Shown here one piece after another: positions 1 to 13,776 of a DNA stretch of 64,000 nt. Location of the stretch: assembly GCF_024323335.1 (NCBI RefSeq), contig NC_066585.1, forward strand, positions 341,249,346 to 341,313,345, in the 5' to 3' direction. Under the pieces are notes generated by a model, which did no database searches, was not told the origin of the DNA, and was given only the letters and a program-made list of their open reading frames with translations. The position numbers were made by a program, and so were the translations under genes. Each line of letters starts with the position of its first letter. Within the stretch, counting starts at the first letter, position 1. This DNA comes from Lathyrus oleraceus (lineage: Eukaryota > Streptophyta > Magnoliopsida > Fabales > Fabaceae).

Positions 1-1475
1 AGATGACCTATGGTGTTGTGGAAGATGAATGTAAGTGATAATTCAGCTCAACAAAGCTTGAATCCATTGAAATTCTCAACTGCCATGTGAATGCACCAAT
101 GTTCTACAGCTGTGAATCTTCAAGATTTTCAACAATTCTCTTCCAACAGATCCTCAATTATACCTGCCAATGATGAATGATACAAGAACAAGCACAAAGA
201 ATGAAGAATTTTGTTGAACCGAGGGAAAAAGTTGAAGAAAAGCCTTTGAAGATTTGAGAGAATTTTGGATGAATTTGGATTTGGATCTGAAATTATGATT
301 GTGGATCCCGATTTTCTGTTATGATTAGGACTATATAGTACCTGTTAATACACTTGGTAAACATGATTAGCAACAATTGGAATGGATTAGTGAAAATGCA
401 CATGTTATGCAATTTGGCAAAATTGCCCTTTTTCCAATTGAACCAATGGAACAGTAGAAAACCAGTTGAAGCAAATCACAAAACCTGTTTTGAAGTGATT
501 GGAAATGGTTTGGCATGAAAATTGTGAATACTTTTCAAAATTACCTTTTTTCCCACCAAAATTTAAATGGTTCACTTGAAAAATGACCTTTTGATGTGAT
601 GCTTTTTGATGGAATGTAATGATGCATTATGATAGCTTATGTCAAATGGGATTTGCTCAAAAAAGAATCACCCAAATTGGCCAAATGGTTTGAAAGTTAT
701 GCCTCCTTGAAGTTCAACTTTTCTTGAAAATGGTTTGATTATAACTTGCCAACCATAAATGAGAAATGAGTGTTCTTGGACTTTTTGGAAAGGCAAGAGC
801 AAGGTCTTCAACTTTCATGTTGGACAAAATTTGATTTGAAGCTTGCTTGGACATGTAAATTTGAGGAGAAGGACTTTCCATTTTTGGCAGTTGAAAATTA
901 CAGGTCCTTGCTATTTTGGGAAACTTTTTGCCTGACCTCCAATTCCTCATTGTTGATGTTTGACATGTTATATGAGGCTTGTATGGACATGAATGAGACC
1001 TCTCAAACCATTTCTCATCATCAAATTCCTGATTAAATGCACAGTTTACCACAGTTGACTTTGCTAGGGTTTTGGTTGACTGAACCATGTTCTGATGAAT
1101 TCCAAGCCCCTACCACTTGAGATCTTGATTCAAAATGATGTCACAACTCATATGAATCTCTGATGAATGATCATGGTGCCCAAATTCTTCAAGAATGGCC
1201 ACCATCTATTGCTCAATGACTTGCTTGATTGATTGACTGTTGATTGCTTCAGCTGCAAGTAACAAGGTTAGATGACAATATTTTTGTACTTTTGGTTAGT
1301 AAACAACTGAAAAGCAATGATATACAAATTCAAAGCATGCTTGGTGATCAAGAACCACACTCATAAGATAACCCACCCACAATAAAGAAGGCAAGGTGCA
1401 CAATGATCCTTGAGGCAATGATATGATATGATATAATGCCATGAGGGATCTTAGGGCCAAAATTGGGGTCTTACA
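1..1475 (-). mobile_element. LTR fragment of an Ogre/Tat-type element, minus strand
   Basis: Read on the minus strand, this piece begins at 1475 with TGTAAGACCCCAATTTTG. That is the same LTR start seen at 26636, near 50810 (minus strand) and, with one change, at 52846. Internal phrases such as the one around 775-850 resemble the Ogre LTRs further right, but the match is loose, so this is a diverged relative. The 5' end of the LTR abuts a copia gag frame at 1476, which suggests insertion into that element. The other end lies outside the window, so a solo LTR and a complete element cannot be told apart. Short open frames in this stretch have no recognisable domain. Confidence 0.7.
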
Positions 1476-3855
1476 CAAGGCAACCAAAGAGGTGGTGTTG
1501 CAGGTAGAGGAAGAGGTGGTGGTAAAAAGCTAGACAATAGTCATATTCAGTGTTACAATTGTCAGAAGTATGGTCACTATTCTAGTGATTGTCCAGAAAA
1601 GCAGAAGAATCAAGAAACTTATGCAAAGCTGGAGAAACATGAAGAAGAAGAGACGTTGCTGATGGTTACAACAAGAGATGAAGAGAGATTCAAGGATCAG
1701 TGGTACTTGGACTTAGGATGCTCATCACACATGTTTGGAAGAAAAGATTGGTTTGTCAACATAAAGCCCTCAATGAAGAACATGGTGAAATTTGCAAATG
1801 ACAACACTCTAGCCGCTGAAGGTGTTGGTGATGTTCAGATTATGAGGAAAGATGGCAAGAGGTCAGTAATTTCAAATGTGTTGTACATACCAGGCATGAA
1901 GAGTAATTTGCTCAGCATAAGGCAGATGGTGGAAAAGAACTACAAGGTGTCGATCGAAGACAAGATGATGAGAGTTCTCCATTCAAATGGAAGGTTGATC
2001 TTGAAGGCTCTAATGTCTCAGAATAGAACCTTCAAGATTGAGCCTAATGTGATGGAGCATAAGTGCCTTGCAACAACATCCAGCAGAGATGAACGGATAT
2101 GGCATTATAGACTTGGATATCTCAATTTCAAAGACATCAGAGATTTGAAGAGAAAAAATATGGTTTCAGGATTACCAGAAATTGACATTTCAAACGAAGT
2201 GTGTGAAGAATGCGTGCAGGAGAAGCAACATGAGAACAACTTTAGTAAGGATGCAGGAAGTAGGTCGAAGGCAATTCTTGAAGTCATATACTCTGATGCA
2301 TGTGGCCCTCTCCAGGTGGATTCGATTGGAGGTAACAAATACTTTGTTACATTCATAGATGATTTCAGTCGAAAACTATGGCCTTCCCTGACCCAGAAGA
2401 AAAGTGAAGTGATTAAGGTATTTGCCAAGTTTACATCTATGGTCGAAAGACATAGCGGTCAAAAGATCAAGATTTTGAGAACTGATGGTGGTGGAGAATA
2501 TGTGTCAAAACATTTTGATGCATTATGTGTGAAAGAAAGGATTGTGCATGAGGTGGTGCCACCATACACTCCACAATAGAATGGAGTCATAGAAAGGAAG
2601 AATAGAACCATTATGAATATCGTTAGAAGTATGTTGAAAGGTAAGCATCTACCCAAAGAATTATGGGGAGAAGCTGTGTCGACTGTAACATATATCCTGA
2701 ACAGATGTCCGACGAAGAAGCTATAAGGAATCACACCAGAAGAATATTGGTCTGGTGTCAAGCCTAGCTTGACTCATCTGAGGGTGTTTGGATCTATAGC
2801 AAATAGACATGTGCCAGACCAGTTGAGAATAAAACTTGATGACAACTCGAGTCAGATGATCCTGATAGGATATCATTCGACTCGAGGATACAAGTTGTTC
2901 GATCCAGTTAATAAGCAAGTGGTGATCAGTAGGGATGTGATCATAGATGAGTTTAAGGAGTGGTATTGGACTGAGAATCTCAAGAAAGATTCAATGAGAA
3001 TCTTTTGTGACGAACCAGCTAGTGAAGTCGGAAGAGAAGTTCGACAGGAAGAAGTTAGAGGTGAAGCAAGCACAAGTAAACCTCAAAGAACAAGACACAT
3101 GCCTGCAAGGTTGCAAGAATGTGTGATTACATCAGATGATGTGGTCAATGAATAAGGTGAGATGATACATTATGCTTTCTATGCAGATGTCGAACCTGTC
3201 AATACAACTGAGGCATTGAAAAATTCGAAGTGGATAAAAGCAATGGACGAAGAGCTAAAGTCAATCGAAGTCAACAACATTTGTTCACTTGTAGAATTGC
3301 CCCAAGACAAGAAGGCAATCGATGTGAAGTGGGTATACAAGGTGAAGTTGAATCGCAAAGGAGAAGTGACTAGACACAAGGCAAGACTTGTGACGAAAGG
3401 ATTTCTTCAGAAAGAAGGAATCGACTTCGATGAAGTTTTTGCACCTATTGCTAGGATCAAAACAATCAGGTTGGTTGTTGGTCTAACAAACATGAACAAC
3501 TGGTAGATGTGTCAGATGGATGTGAAATGTGCATTCCTGAATGTACCCTTAGAAATAAGAAGTTTATGTTGCACAACTAGCTGGATTTGTGAAACAAGGC
3601 GATGAAAGAAAGATGTATAGGTTGCATAAAGCCCTGTATGGACTTAAACAAGCTCCAAAAGCTTGGAACAAGAAGACAAATGATTCTCTAAGGGAGAAGG
3701 AATCTGTGAAGTGAAAATCTGAATATGGAATATATGTAAGAAGAAGCAAGAGTGAATTGTTTATATTATGCCTCTATGTCGATGACCGGATGAATATGGA
3801 ACACTGCAGAACTGAGAATCAGATTGCAAACATCATGACAAAGAGAGTGTAGGTC
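1476..3855 (+). pseudogene. copia 1 gag-pol pseudogene
   Basis: One frame runs from 1476 to 3506 with only stop codons breaking it (2577, 2724, 3153 and 3504). It contains in order: a CX2CX4HX4C zinc knuckle (CYNCQKYGHYSSDC, near 1550-1595); a protease region with DLGCSSHM, where the active site is normally D-S/T-G, so it is changed; a pre-integrase zinc domain whose second His is replaced by Tyr (GYLNF); and an integrase core with Asp in SDACGP, Asp in RTDGGGEY and Glu just after the 2577 stop. The RT begins near 3200. A frameshift near 3555 precedes the [15 protein letters not shown] block, and the catalytic YVDD lies near 3776. From about 3793 the sequence jumps to the last part of RNase H (CRTENQIANIMTK), so most of RNase H is lost. 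It cannot give a working polyprotein. Confidence 0.9.
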
Positions 3856-3921
3856 GAAGTGTTCAGAAGACTAAGAACTATGATGAATGTAGATTGCTTA
3901 GACACAATGAATTACGTTGTG

Positions 3922-4440
3922 TGTTAAGTTGTAATTTCTTGTGTCGAAGCAGGTTGTTGGACAGAGTAATGAAGTGTTGAATCACCTAGTATGTTGAGTT
4001 ATGTTAGTGTGTCGAAGTGTCGAAGCATGTTGCTTCATATAGGATTTTGACTTAGGCATATTTTAGTAGTGTTGCTTATTTTGGGCTTTTATAGTTTTGG
4101 GATTTGCCTTGAGGTTCAAATTAACCTAAATATATAAATAAAAGGAGTAACCCTTATTTTTGTAATAAAGTGAATAGAGTATTCATAACATTGTATTCAC
4201 AATATTTTGCAGTTGCAAAGTGAATAAAAAGTTTTCCACAGTTTGTGGACAGAGAGAAATAAAAAGTTTTCCACAGTTTGTGGACAGAGAGAAACTCTAC
4301 AGAATTCTAATTCTTCTTCTCCTTTATCGTTTTTTATACTCTTTCTTTCTCTATTGTTCTTTTTTTTATTGCTATTGTGTGAGTAATAACAATCTTGTTC
4401 ATCAAGATTGATTAAAATATTCCATAGATGTTGAGGTTAC
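3922..4440 (+). repeat. probable 3' LTR of copia 1
   Basis: The stretch follows directly on the end of the RNase H remnant and begins TGTTAAGTTG. It has an AT-rich TATA-like sequence near 4127 (AAATATATAAATAAAAG), a possible polyadenylation signal AATAAAG near 4165, and a CT-rich downstream part, as expected of an LTR. The 5' LTR is not in the window, so the ends cannot be fixed by comparison; the right end could be anywhere between about 4405 and 4450. Confidence 0.6.
4223..4292 (+). repeat. 35-bp tandem duplication inside the copia 1 LTR
   Basis: Two exact head-to-tail copies of a 35-bp unit (4223-4257 and 4258-4292) begin AATAAAAAGTTTTCC and contain an inverted TCCACAG/CTGTGGA-like core (CCACAGTTTGTGG). 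It is a local duplication after the likely polyadenylation region. Confidence 0.9.
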
Positions 4441-6262
<1,822 letters not shown>

Positions 6263-6290
6263 TCAATTCTAACATAGTATTATAAGTGTA

Positions 6291-6462
6291 TTTGATCCAT
6301 TGTACGTATCTTTACTTCGTATCCATGGTTACATCCTTAACTTCTTAAGCTTCCATAACACGTGATGAAATTTACATTTGATCAATTGTACGTATCTTTA
6401 CTTCGTATCCATGGTTACTTCCTCAACTTCTTAAGGTTCCATAACACGTGATGAAATTTACA
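6291..6462 (+). repeat. 86-bp tandem duplication
   Basis: Two head-to-tail copies, 6291-6376 and 6377-6462, starting TTTGATCCATTGTACG and TTTGATCAATTGTACG. They differ at only a few positions. They lie between the (TA)n tract and the start of the copia 2 gag frame, where a leader or the LTR end of that element would be expected, but no LTR end is recognisable. Confidence 0.9.
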
Positions 6463-6489
6463 CTACAAAATCAACCTTCAAACAAAAGA

Positions 6490-7153
6490 TTTATGTGAAA
6501 ATTGGATGAAACAAACTATCTGCAATGGAAGCAGCAGGTTGAAGGAGTTCTTTGAGGAACAAAAATGGTGAAGTATGTTGTTATGCCTCAAATTTCGGAG
6601 TGATTTTTCTTCATTGCTGACCGTGAATCAAATTCTGAAAACCCTAGCTATATCGCATGGGAAGAACAAGATACTTTACTCTGTACATGATATTTATCCA
6701 TGATTTCTGTTGTTCTCCTCTCCCACTTTGTTCTGTTACGCCATTCGTGGCAGGTTTGGGAAGATATCGACTCGTATTATCACACGCAATTGAAAACGCA
6801 ATCCAAGCAACTTCGTTATGAACTGCGATCACTATTAAAAGATACGCATTCTATCTCAGAGTTCTTTTTTCCGTGTTTGAATCATCGTTGACACCTTGAT
6901 GTCAATTGGTGATCTTGTGCTTCTTCGTGATCAAATTGAGTTTATTCTAGAGGTCTTACCAACTGAATTTGATTCAGTAATAGTAGGAGTAAATTCAAGA
7001 CCTGAGTTTGTCTCCCTTGATGAACTTGAGTCTCTTGTTCTCACTCAAGAGACACGTCTGAAAAAGTCTAAGAAGGATGTAACTGGAGTTGCATCAATTA
7101 ATCTTACTCGAGGAACCAGGGTCGGTCCTGTGCAAGAGCAACAAACATTATAA
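6490..7153 (+). pseudogene. copia 2 gag, N-terminal part, pseudogene
   Basis: Translation from about 6499 gives KLDETNYLQWKQQVEGVL, the usual start of a copia gag of the UBN2 type. Later blocks include RHSWQVWEDI with LKTQSKQLRYELRSL (about 6740-6840) and EFVSLDELESLVLTQETRLKKSKK (about 7005-7070), the classic gag helix region. In-frame stops and frameshifts occur near 6531, 6600, 6690 and 6890. The frame ends in GVASINLTRG at about 7110, where the gag continues only after an AT-rich interruption. Confidence 0.85.
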
Positions 7154-7425
7154 CACAGGGCCCGAAATTTTGGAAAGTCCAATTTTTTTCATTAATATTA
7201 ATAATAAAAAAAATGTTACAGTAAAAATCCAATAAATGAAAAAAAAAAGTTATGACAAAAACACAATACAAAAAAAAAGAGATTATCAAAGGTCAAAATA
7301 ATTATAGTTAAATCTATTTTTGATTAATATATAATTATATTTTTGATGTGATATTTTTAATTATTATAATTGCATTTTTTTTAAAAATTGAGTCCAATTT
7401 TTAAAATTAGAATGTGGCATCTTAA
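7154..7425. other. AT-rich insertion or decayed stretch inside copia 2 gag
   Basis: This stretch separates the gag helix region from the gag zinc-knuckle part. It is very AT-rich and has no coding content. No target-site duplication or terminal repeat is visible, so it is uncertain whether it is an inserted element or eroded gag. Confidence 0.45.
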
Positions 7426-7431
7426 TTGATT

Positions 7432-7923
7432 GGGTTGACCATGCAAGGAGCTATGCCACCTCAAAATCCTCTACCCTCTGAAATGAATGATCCAAATCAA
7501 TTTCATTATCACATTCTTGGTTCTGGTGGCCGCAATAATCAATTTTGTGGTAGGAACACTCGTGGTGGAAAAAATTTTGTTCAGTGTCAAATTCGTTACA
7601 AGTCTGGGCCTGATGCTAGCTACTGCTACTATCTTTACACACAAGATCCCTTTGGGATATCTCAAACCTTTGGCAACTTTAGTGCAGATCAGTCCGATGT
7701 ATGGACTCAACCTGGCTACAAATCATTTACTTCCATGCCTCTACAACCTTCCAGGCCTATAAGTCCCTCCCCGCATTCTCAATACACACTTCAAAGGCCT
7801 CAATATTTTTTGAGTTTCATGCTAACACTTGCTTTCTCAAATGCCATGCTACCTCTAGAGTATTATTGAGTGGCTCTCTTTGCAGTGATGATCTTTACAA
7901 ATTTGACCACACACATCAAATCA

Positions 7924-7957
<34 letters not shown>

Positions 7958-9616
7958 TCAAGTTCTCAATGTCACCAAGTCTTCTTCAAGTCATCAACCT
8001 TCACCAACCCAAAGCTCTAATCTTCTTTTTAATACAAATTATAATAATTCTAGCTATAGTAAATTCAATTCCAGTATGTATCAACTTTGGCATCTTAAAC
8101 TAGGGCGCCCTAGTCATGAAACTTTACAACACATTCTCAAATTGTGTAACATTTATATACCTAATAAAAGAGCAAATGATTTTTGTAATGCTTGTTGTAT
8201 GGGTAAAGCTCATAGATTTCCATCCAATGCATCCTCAACTGCATATACTACACCCCTTGAATTTACATTTTGTGACTTATAGGGACCCTCCACTGTCACA
8301 TCAATATGTGAATATACCTACTTTGCCACTTGTGTTGATGCATACACTAGATATACCTGGATATATCCTCTAAAATTAAAGTATCACACCATAAATACTT
8401 TTGTTCAATTCAAAGCTCTTGTTGAATTGCAATTTAATCTCAAGATAAAATATGTCCAAGTTGACGGTGGTGGTGAGTTTAAACCCTTTACTCACTTCCT
8501 TACCTCTCATGGAATCACTCATAGAGTCATTTGTCTTTACACTCACCATTAAAATGGCACAATAGAACGAAAACATAGGTATGTTGTTGAAACTGGTTTG
8601 ACCCTCCTAGCTCAAGCTCAACTTCCTCTTCAATTTTGGGACTATGCTTTTTTTTACAACTACCTACCTTATCAACATACTTCCATCTTCATCTTTGTCT
8701 AATAATTCACCTTTCTTATTTCTACACTTCAAATTATCATACTATAAACTTCTCAAGGCCTTTGGTTGTTCATGTTTTCCACATCTAAGACCCTATAATT
8801 CCAACAAACTAACAATGCATTCTAGGGAGTGTATCTTTCTAGGTTATTCTTTAAATCATAAAGGATACAAATGTCTTGATCCCAATGGTAGAGTCTTCAT
8901 TTCCAAATATGTTTTATTTAATGAAAACAAATTCCCTTTTCCTGTCCTATTTCCTAATTCTAAGTATGATCCTTTGTCTGTGTTTGACTATGTGTCACTA
9001 GGAGCTCCTTTATCAGCCCTTACACATTTCCCATCCTCTAGTGTCTATGTTCTCTATCATGCCTCTTATAGTCAATCCCCTACTAACTCAAACAATACTC
9101 CTTTAACCATTCATATTTCTAGTCAAGAGCCTACATCTTCTCATCATGAATATCACATGTCATATATTTTACTTAGTTCTCATACAAATCCCAATCTCAT
9201 CACCACAACATCTCCTAATTCATCCAGCTCTTCACTGCAAAACAATAATACTTTGTCCATTGCATCCACTTCTGCATATCAATCACCAAATTCCTCAACT
9301 TCCCCTCCACCTAGACCTGAACGTTCTCATTCCATTGACCTTTCCTTAGCTTCCACTTCCACCTCATCTATATCCTATACACCTAGGCCTAACATTCACC
9401 CTGGAAAATATTCATCCCATGGTAACCAGGGCCAAATATGGCATAATTCAACCTAGATTAAATCCTACCCTGTTGTTGACTCATTTTGAACCCTTAACTC
9501 ATAAACAATCATTATTAATTCCTGAGTGGTATGCTTCCATGAAATCAGAATATGATACACTCATTACTACAAATAAGACATTTCATGATAAAGATTTCAC
9601 ATCAACCCACCAATAA
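7432..9616 (+). pseudogene. copia 2 gag C-terminus, protease/integrase and RT start, pseudogene
   Basis: The zinc knuckle reads CQIRYKSGPDASYC (about 7580-7625): the second Cys is Arg and the His is Pro, so zinc binding is lost. No clear aspartic protease active site remains. The pre-integrase domain (YQLWHLKLGRPSHETL, about 8075-8125; CNACCMGKAHRFP, about 8188-8225) and integrase core (VDAYTRYTWIYPL, VDGGGEF near 8465, then Glu after a stop near 8550) are readable. The integrase C-terminal and linker region (8644-9456) is Ser/Pro/Thr-rich. The RT starts near 9419 (EWYASMKSEYDTL) and breaks off at 9616. Stops at 8280 and 8550 and several frameshifts make it non-functional. Confidence 0.85.
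7924..7960 (+). repeat. (CT)n microsatellite within the copia 2 frame
   Basis: An interrupted CT run lies between the end of the protease region and the pre-integrase domain. In the frame of the surrounding pol it reads Ser-Leu repeats, so it has expanded without closing that frame. Confidence 0.95.
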
Positions 9617-10949
9617 CCGAGGTATATATCCTAGCAGCGCCAACATTTATTTATTTTTATTTAAAATATATACAACTTATACCCTTGGTTACTAAAACCG
9701 AGGGAATATAACTATGAGGGAGCTCGCTTCGAATCCCAGTTACTGTATTTTATGTTTTATTTTTATTTGTAATTGGTTTAGGTCATATGACGCCTTTCCC
9801 TTTTCCCTTTTTTATTTGTATTATTCTCGGTTATATTGGCCAACCGAGGGGTAATATCTTTTGCACCAACATTTTTAAATACCTTTTTTTATTTATTATT
9901 TTTTATATTATTTTTAATTAATAATTAGTCTATTACCTTCGTTTTATTTAAAAATCGTCGTGAGAGTTATTTTAAATGAATTCCCAGAATATGACGCTAT
10001 ATGAGGTATTTCTATTTTCTTTTATTTTTAATTGATATATTCCTTTGGTTTTTCCTAAAAATCGATGTGTTTTTTATTTTGCATGAATACTTCAAAAAAC
10101 TATACTCTAACTTTCCATTTACCTATCAACAAACACTCTGACTTTATCATCATTCTCTTCACAAAAACCCTAGGTTGAGTTTCATCAAAAATCTTCCAAC
10201 ATCAACTTGAACATCATCTCTTTTCAACGCCAACTTTTCCAACATCATCTCTTTTCAAAAATCGTTGAAGCTTCATCATCACGTTTGACGTACGTAACTC
10301 GCCACTAAAATGTTCATAGAATTGTTCATAGAAATGATAATACCACTGAAATGTTATTTGAAATGTTGTTAGAAATGTCGTTACCACTGGAGTGTTGTTT
10401 GGTAATGCATTAGAAATGTAATACCACTGAAATTTTTCAATGTCAACTCTTCCATATATGTTTCATCATGACTTGTTGTATATGTTTCTAGTTATCATGA
10501 TTCCGATTGTGGTTTAGTTTTTGTGTTTCAACATCAACTTTATGAGTATGACATTTAAATTTCTTTTTTTGTTTCAGAAAACTTGTGACGATGTTGTCAT
10601 TCACTCCATAAGCAAACACTGTAGGATTTATGATGTACATGTATATTAAAAGAAAATTATACATCATGGACAAGATGAGTAGTTTAACAACCATTAGAAA
10701 TTAGAAGACAAGATATTTTATTTCGATGGCTAAATGCTTGGGAGAAGAAGAACTAAGAAAAGTAAGATATCTCATTTTTTTTCTTGTTCATTTTTTGGTC
10801 TCTCTCTACTTCATATATTATATTTAGTATGATTTTATGATCTCTCTCTACTATATATTTATTCTAATTTGGATGAAGTGTTGTATGATGTTGCTTTGAT
10901 GTTCATGTTGGTGTCTTTGTTATATGTTGTTATTTTTCTTAGTTTACAC
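9617..10949. other. left non-coding part of the CACTA-like remnant
   Basis: AT-rich DNA with ACCGAGG-type short repeats near its left edge and several related phrases around 10190-10440 (for example repeated CATCATCTCTTTTCAA at about 10214 and 10242, and AATGTT-rich variants of an ATACCACTGAAATGTT phrase near 10340-10430). No coding domain was recognised before 10950. It probably contains the promoter and first non-coding exon. Confidence 0.4.
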
Positions 10950-12355
10950 AAACACGGGGGATTCGACAAGTACCTCTCATACAACATCTGTTAAGACAAA
11001 AAGTAAAAGAAAAACTAGAGGTGCCATGATTTGTACCAAGGTTAAAAAAGCCCATGAAAATGGTGTTTTCTCCATAATTAATTTTGAGTTGAGAACCAGA
11101 AAGGCTTATGGTGAAAACGTTGATGATTTTAAAGGTTACATGGCATTACAAGGTAGAAGGAAATTGAGTATTTTGATAGATAATTGGCCCGAAGTTGACA
11201 GTGATTTAAAAGATATCATATGGACTGATATTATGATATTTATTATGATTTTTTTAATTTTATTTACAAGTATATATGGTCATTTATTTTTTTGGTTTAA
11301 TACTAATATGATATCTATTATGTAAATGTAGGAAGCGTTTATTGTTCTAGAGGATAGTATACTGAAAAAGAAATGACTTGCATATGCTGGTGAGCGTTAG
11401 AGGGGCCTTAAGACACAACTCACAGATCAATATATTAAACATCCAAAATATAACATAGAGCCTCTATGCGTGAAGTATTCATTTATTGATAAGAAAGTTT
11501 GGGAGGATTTTGTAAAGTCTAGCACCACTCTTGTATTCTTGGCTAAGAGCCAAAAATGAAAGGAGAATAGAGCTAGAAATATCTATCCGCATAGATTGCC
11601 TCGTGGTGGATATTATAAACTTGAACATAAAATGATTAATGAAAAAAGAAAACAAAGGGAGCTAGAGTTGGGAGATCCTTATAGATGCCTTGATTGTAAT
11701 CCATCTCCACCATCATGCCATGATAAATGGAAGAGGGTACGTCAAAGACCAAATGGCGAGTTCATAATAGAGACTACACATGAAGAGGCTGAAAAGATTG
11801 TAAGGAGATACTTTTTTAATAATATTTATTTTAGTTAGTTCAATTTGGTAAAGATCATTAAACTTTTATATATGTTATATGATGTACTGGTTGAACAAGC
11901 CAAAGTTGGCATCTTCGTTCCACAAGATCGTCGTGACATCTTGGTTGAATCAATAGGAACTGAGGAGCATGTTAGGCGTGTTCGTGGTCTTGGAAGAGGG
12001 ATAGACTTAAAGTTATTTTTTAGACAATCACAACCAATTAACAAAGTAAATCATATGAGAGAAATTAAAGAGATAGTTACTAAAAAGATATGGGAGGTAT
12101 TAGGACAGGAGCGAGAGAAGTGGACTCAAGAGGCGATGGAGAAGCGGACTCAAGAGGAACATGAAAGGGTTCATCTTGAGGAGAAAGAAATGATGTTATA
12201 GCAGGGGCGGGAGATGATGTTGCAGGAGGTGTATGAGGAGTGAGATATGATATTACTAGAGGAATGAGAGAGGATGTTGTAGGAGGTGCGGGATGAGCGA
12301 GATAGGTTGGATGAGGTTGAACAAGAGAAGTGTACCAGTGTTGTGATTGGGGTAT
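10950..12355 (+). pseudogene. plant transposase (Transposase_24, Ptta/En/Spm) pseudogene
   Basis: The coding parts look like exons separated by AT-rich introns. About 10950-11225 encodes a basic N-terminal region (KTKSKRKTRG near its start). About 11332-11805 encodes the Transposase_24 core, with YAGER, RGLKTQLTDQYIKHPKY, FLAKSQK, ENRARNIYPHRLPRGGYYKL and CHDKWKRVRQRPNGEF. About 11878-12355 encodes VGIFVPQDRRDILVESIGT and VRGLGRGIDLKLFF, then a Glu/Lys/Arg-rich probable coiled coil. Stops interrupt the core (after LKKK, after AGER and after AKSQK) and the coiled coil (from 12199). The family is thought to bind element DNA as part of the transposition machinery. The boundaries of the exons are estimates. 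Confidence 0.75.
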
Positions 12356-12439
12356 AAGTATAATTTAAAATATTTGTGTTGTATGTTATTGTTATTGTTT
12401 GTGTATTCTAATTTTTGTATTGTATCTCAGTTGTTTTTA

Positions 12440-13776
12440 TGATGCAGAAATTAAAATCAATAGGTGTACTCAACTACCCAATTCCAAATCAGTTGGACAT
12501 ACATGAGAAAGTAGTTGAAAAAGCGGTTATGGGTGGTGCAAGTACGAAAGGTAGTTGTTCTGCCTCACATCACAATATTGAGACCACGCCACCTAAAGCA
12601 GATAACACTATGAAATTATTAAGGATAATAGACGAGATTCCATAACTCTCTGAGTTTAAATTAAAACATAAACCACACAATCTTTTATACTTCATAAGAG
12701 TTAACTTGTGGAATTTTCAAAGGCAGATAGATGATTGGCTGGACATACCCATAATCTAATTATTATGCTCGTAAGTATAATTTTTACGGTGATTTCAATT
12801 TATATTCATTGTTCTTATACTTTAACATAAATATTTGACTTTTTCATTAATTTTTAATTAGGGTCTTACATGAGATGTGTGTTGAAAGGAAATTGAAAGA
12901 GTATTGTTTCTTAGATCCTTTGAACATTCAATTTTGAGGTAATGCAAAAAGCACTATCAGGATGTACATACAAAATAGGTTGGTTAGTAAGAATAAAGAA
13001 TGTTATCTGGTGCCATTTATTCATAGGTATATGTTTTAATTTGTGTTTTCATTTATAAATAAAATTTATACACATTATTAATTATTCTTAGTGTTTATGT
13101 AAGAACCATTGGCACCTAATTATTTTATGTCCGAAGCAAAATGTTGTAGTTATATCATGTTCGTTACACTATAAACTTGATGAAGATATGAAAACGATTT
13201 TGAGTGGAAAAATGGTATTATGTATAATACTCAAATTTTACCTTTAATTTTGAATATTTTTTATTCATGTTTAATTTTTTACTGACATGTAGAACTATGG
13301 AGAGATACAATTTTGTGAAACATAATCTACAATGTAAAAAGTCAAAGTTCATAGAACCACATGTAAGTATTACTTGTGCTTTTTGGTATTATTTTATTTT
13401 TGCTAATATATTACTTGTGTGTTTTGTGTATTAACTAGTAACTATATGAAAATCATTTAGTCACGAAAATAACCCGAAAGCTTTGAATGTGGATACCATG
13501 TTATGAGACATATGTTTAGTATTGTCTCCGGAGGCATTATCAATGAATGACTTAAGGTATTAAAAATTTATCCATATACATATATTTTATGTATATTTGT
13601 TAAGTTAATGTTTACGTTTTTAGCTTATCGGAATTTAAATTTTGTTCAAATTATAGGGGTTTAGCGACGAAACAACATTCCCACAAGAAGATGTAGATAA
13701 CATCCGATCACGTTGGGTCGGTGCCTTCTATCTTATCATGAATCTCATAAACAATAGTTTTTATTGGTTGTTGTAA
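12440..13776 (+). pseudogene. Ulp1-like C48 cysteine protease C-terminus, pseudogene
   Basis: Short exon-like segments continue from the transposase on the same strand: about 12445-12645, 12646-12766, about 12860-13030, 13485-13548 and 13660-13776. The segment at 13485 reads ECGYHVMRHMFSIVSGG, the surroundings of the catalytic Cys of Ulp1/C48 proteases. The last segment reads FPQEDVDNIRSRWVGAFYL and ends at a TAA at 13774, matching the usual C-terminal helix. Stops occur between and within segments. C48 enzymes cleave SUMO-like tags; in plant transposons such domains are frequent, with unclear roles. The link to the transposase as one gene is inferred from order, strand and spacing. Confidence 0.65.

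Larger units (their letters stand above)
1476..4440 (+). mobile_element. Ty1/copia retrotransposon 1, truncated (gag end, integrase, RT, 3' LTR)
   Basis: The order gag zinc knuckle, protease, integrase, RT is the copia order. The 5' LTR and most of gag are missing: the copia reading frame starts directly at the edge of the Ogre-type LTR at 1475. Most of RNase H is deleted near 3793, and a probable 3' LTR follows from 3922. It is a dead copy, probably of the Tork-like group; the lineage is inferred from overall resemblance only. Confidence 0.85.
6490..9616 (+). mobile_element. Ty1/copia retrotransposon 2, internal remnant without LTRs
   Basis: Copia-type gag (retrotran_gag/UBN2-like), zinc knuckle, pre-integrase domain, integrase and the first codons of RT can be followed in order on the plus strand. 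No LTR is found on either side. The RT stops after about 65 residues at 9616, where sequence with CACTA-like subterminal repeats begins. It belongs to a different copia lineage from element 1. Confidence 0.85.

Noticed and set aside
770..1036. 88-codon plus-strand and 124-codon minus-strand frames near the left edge
   Set aside because: Both are inside the Ogre-type LTR fragment, and similar phrases in the other LTRs are not open in the same frame.
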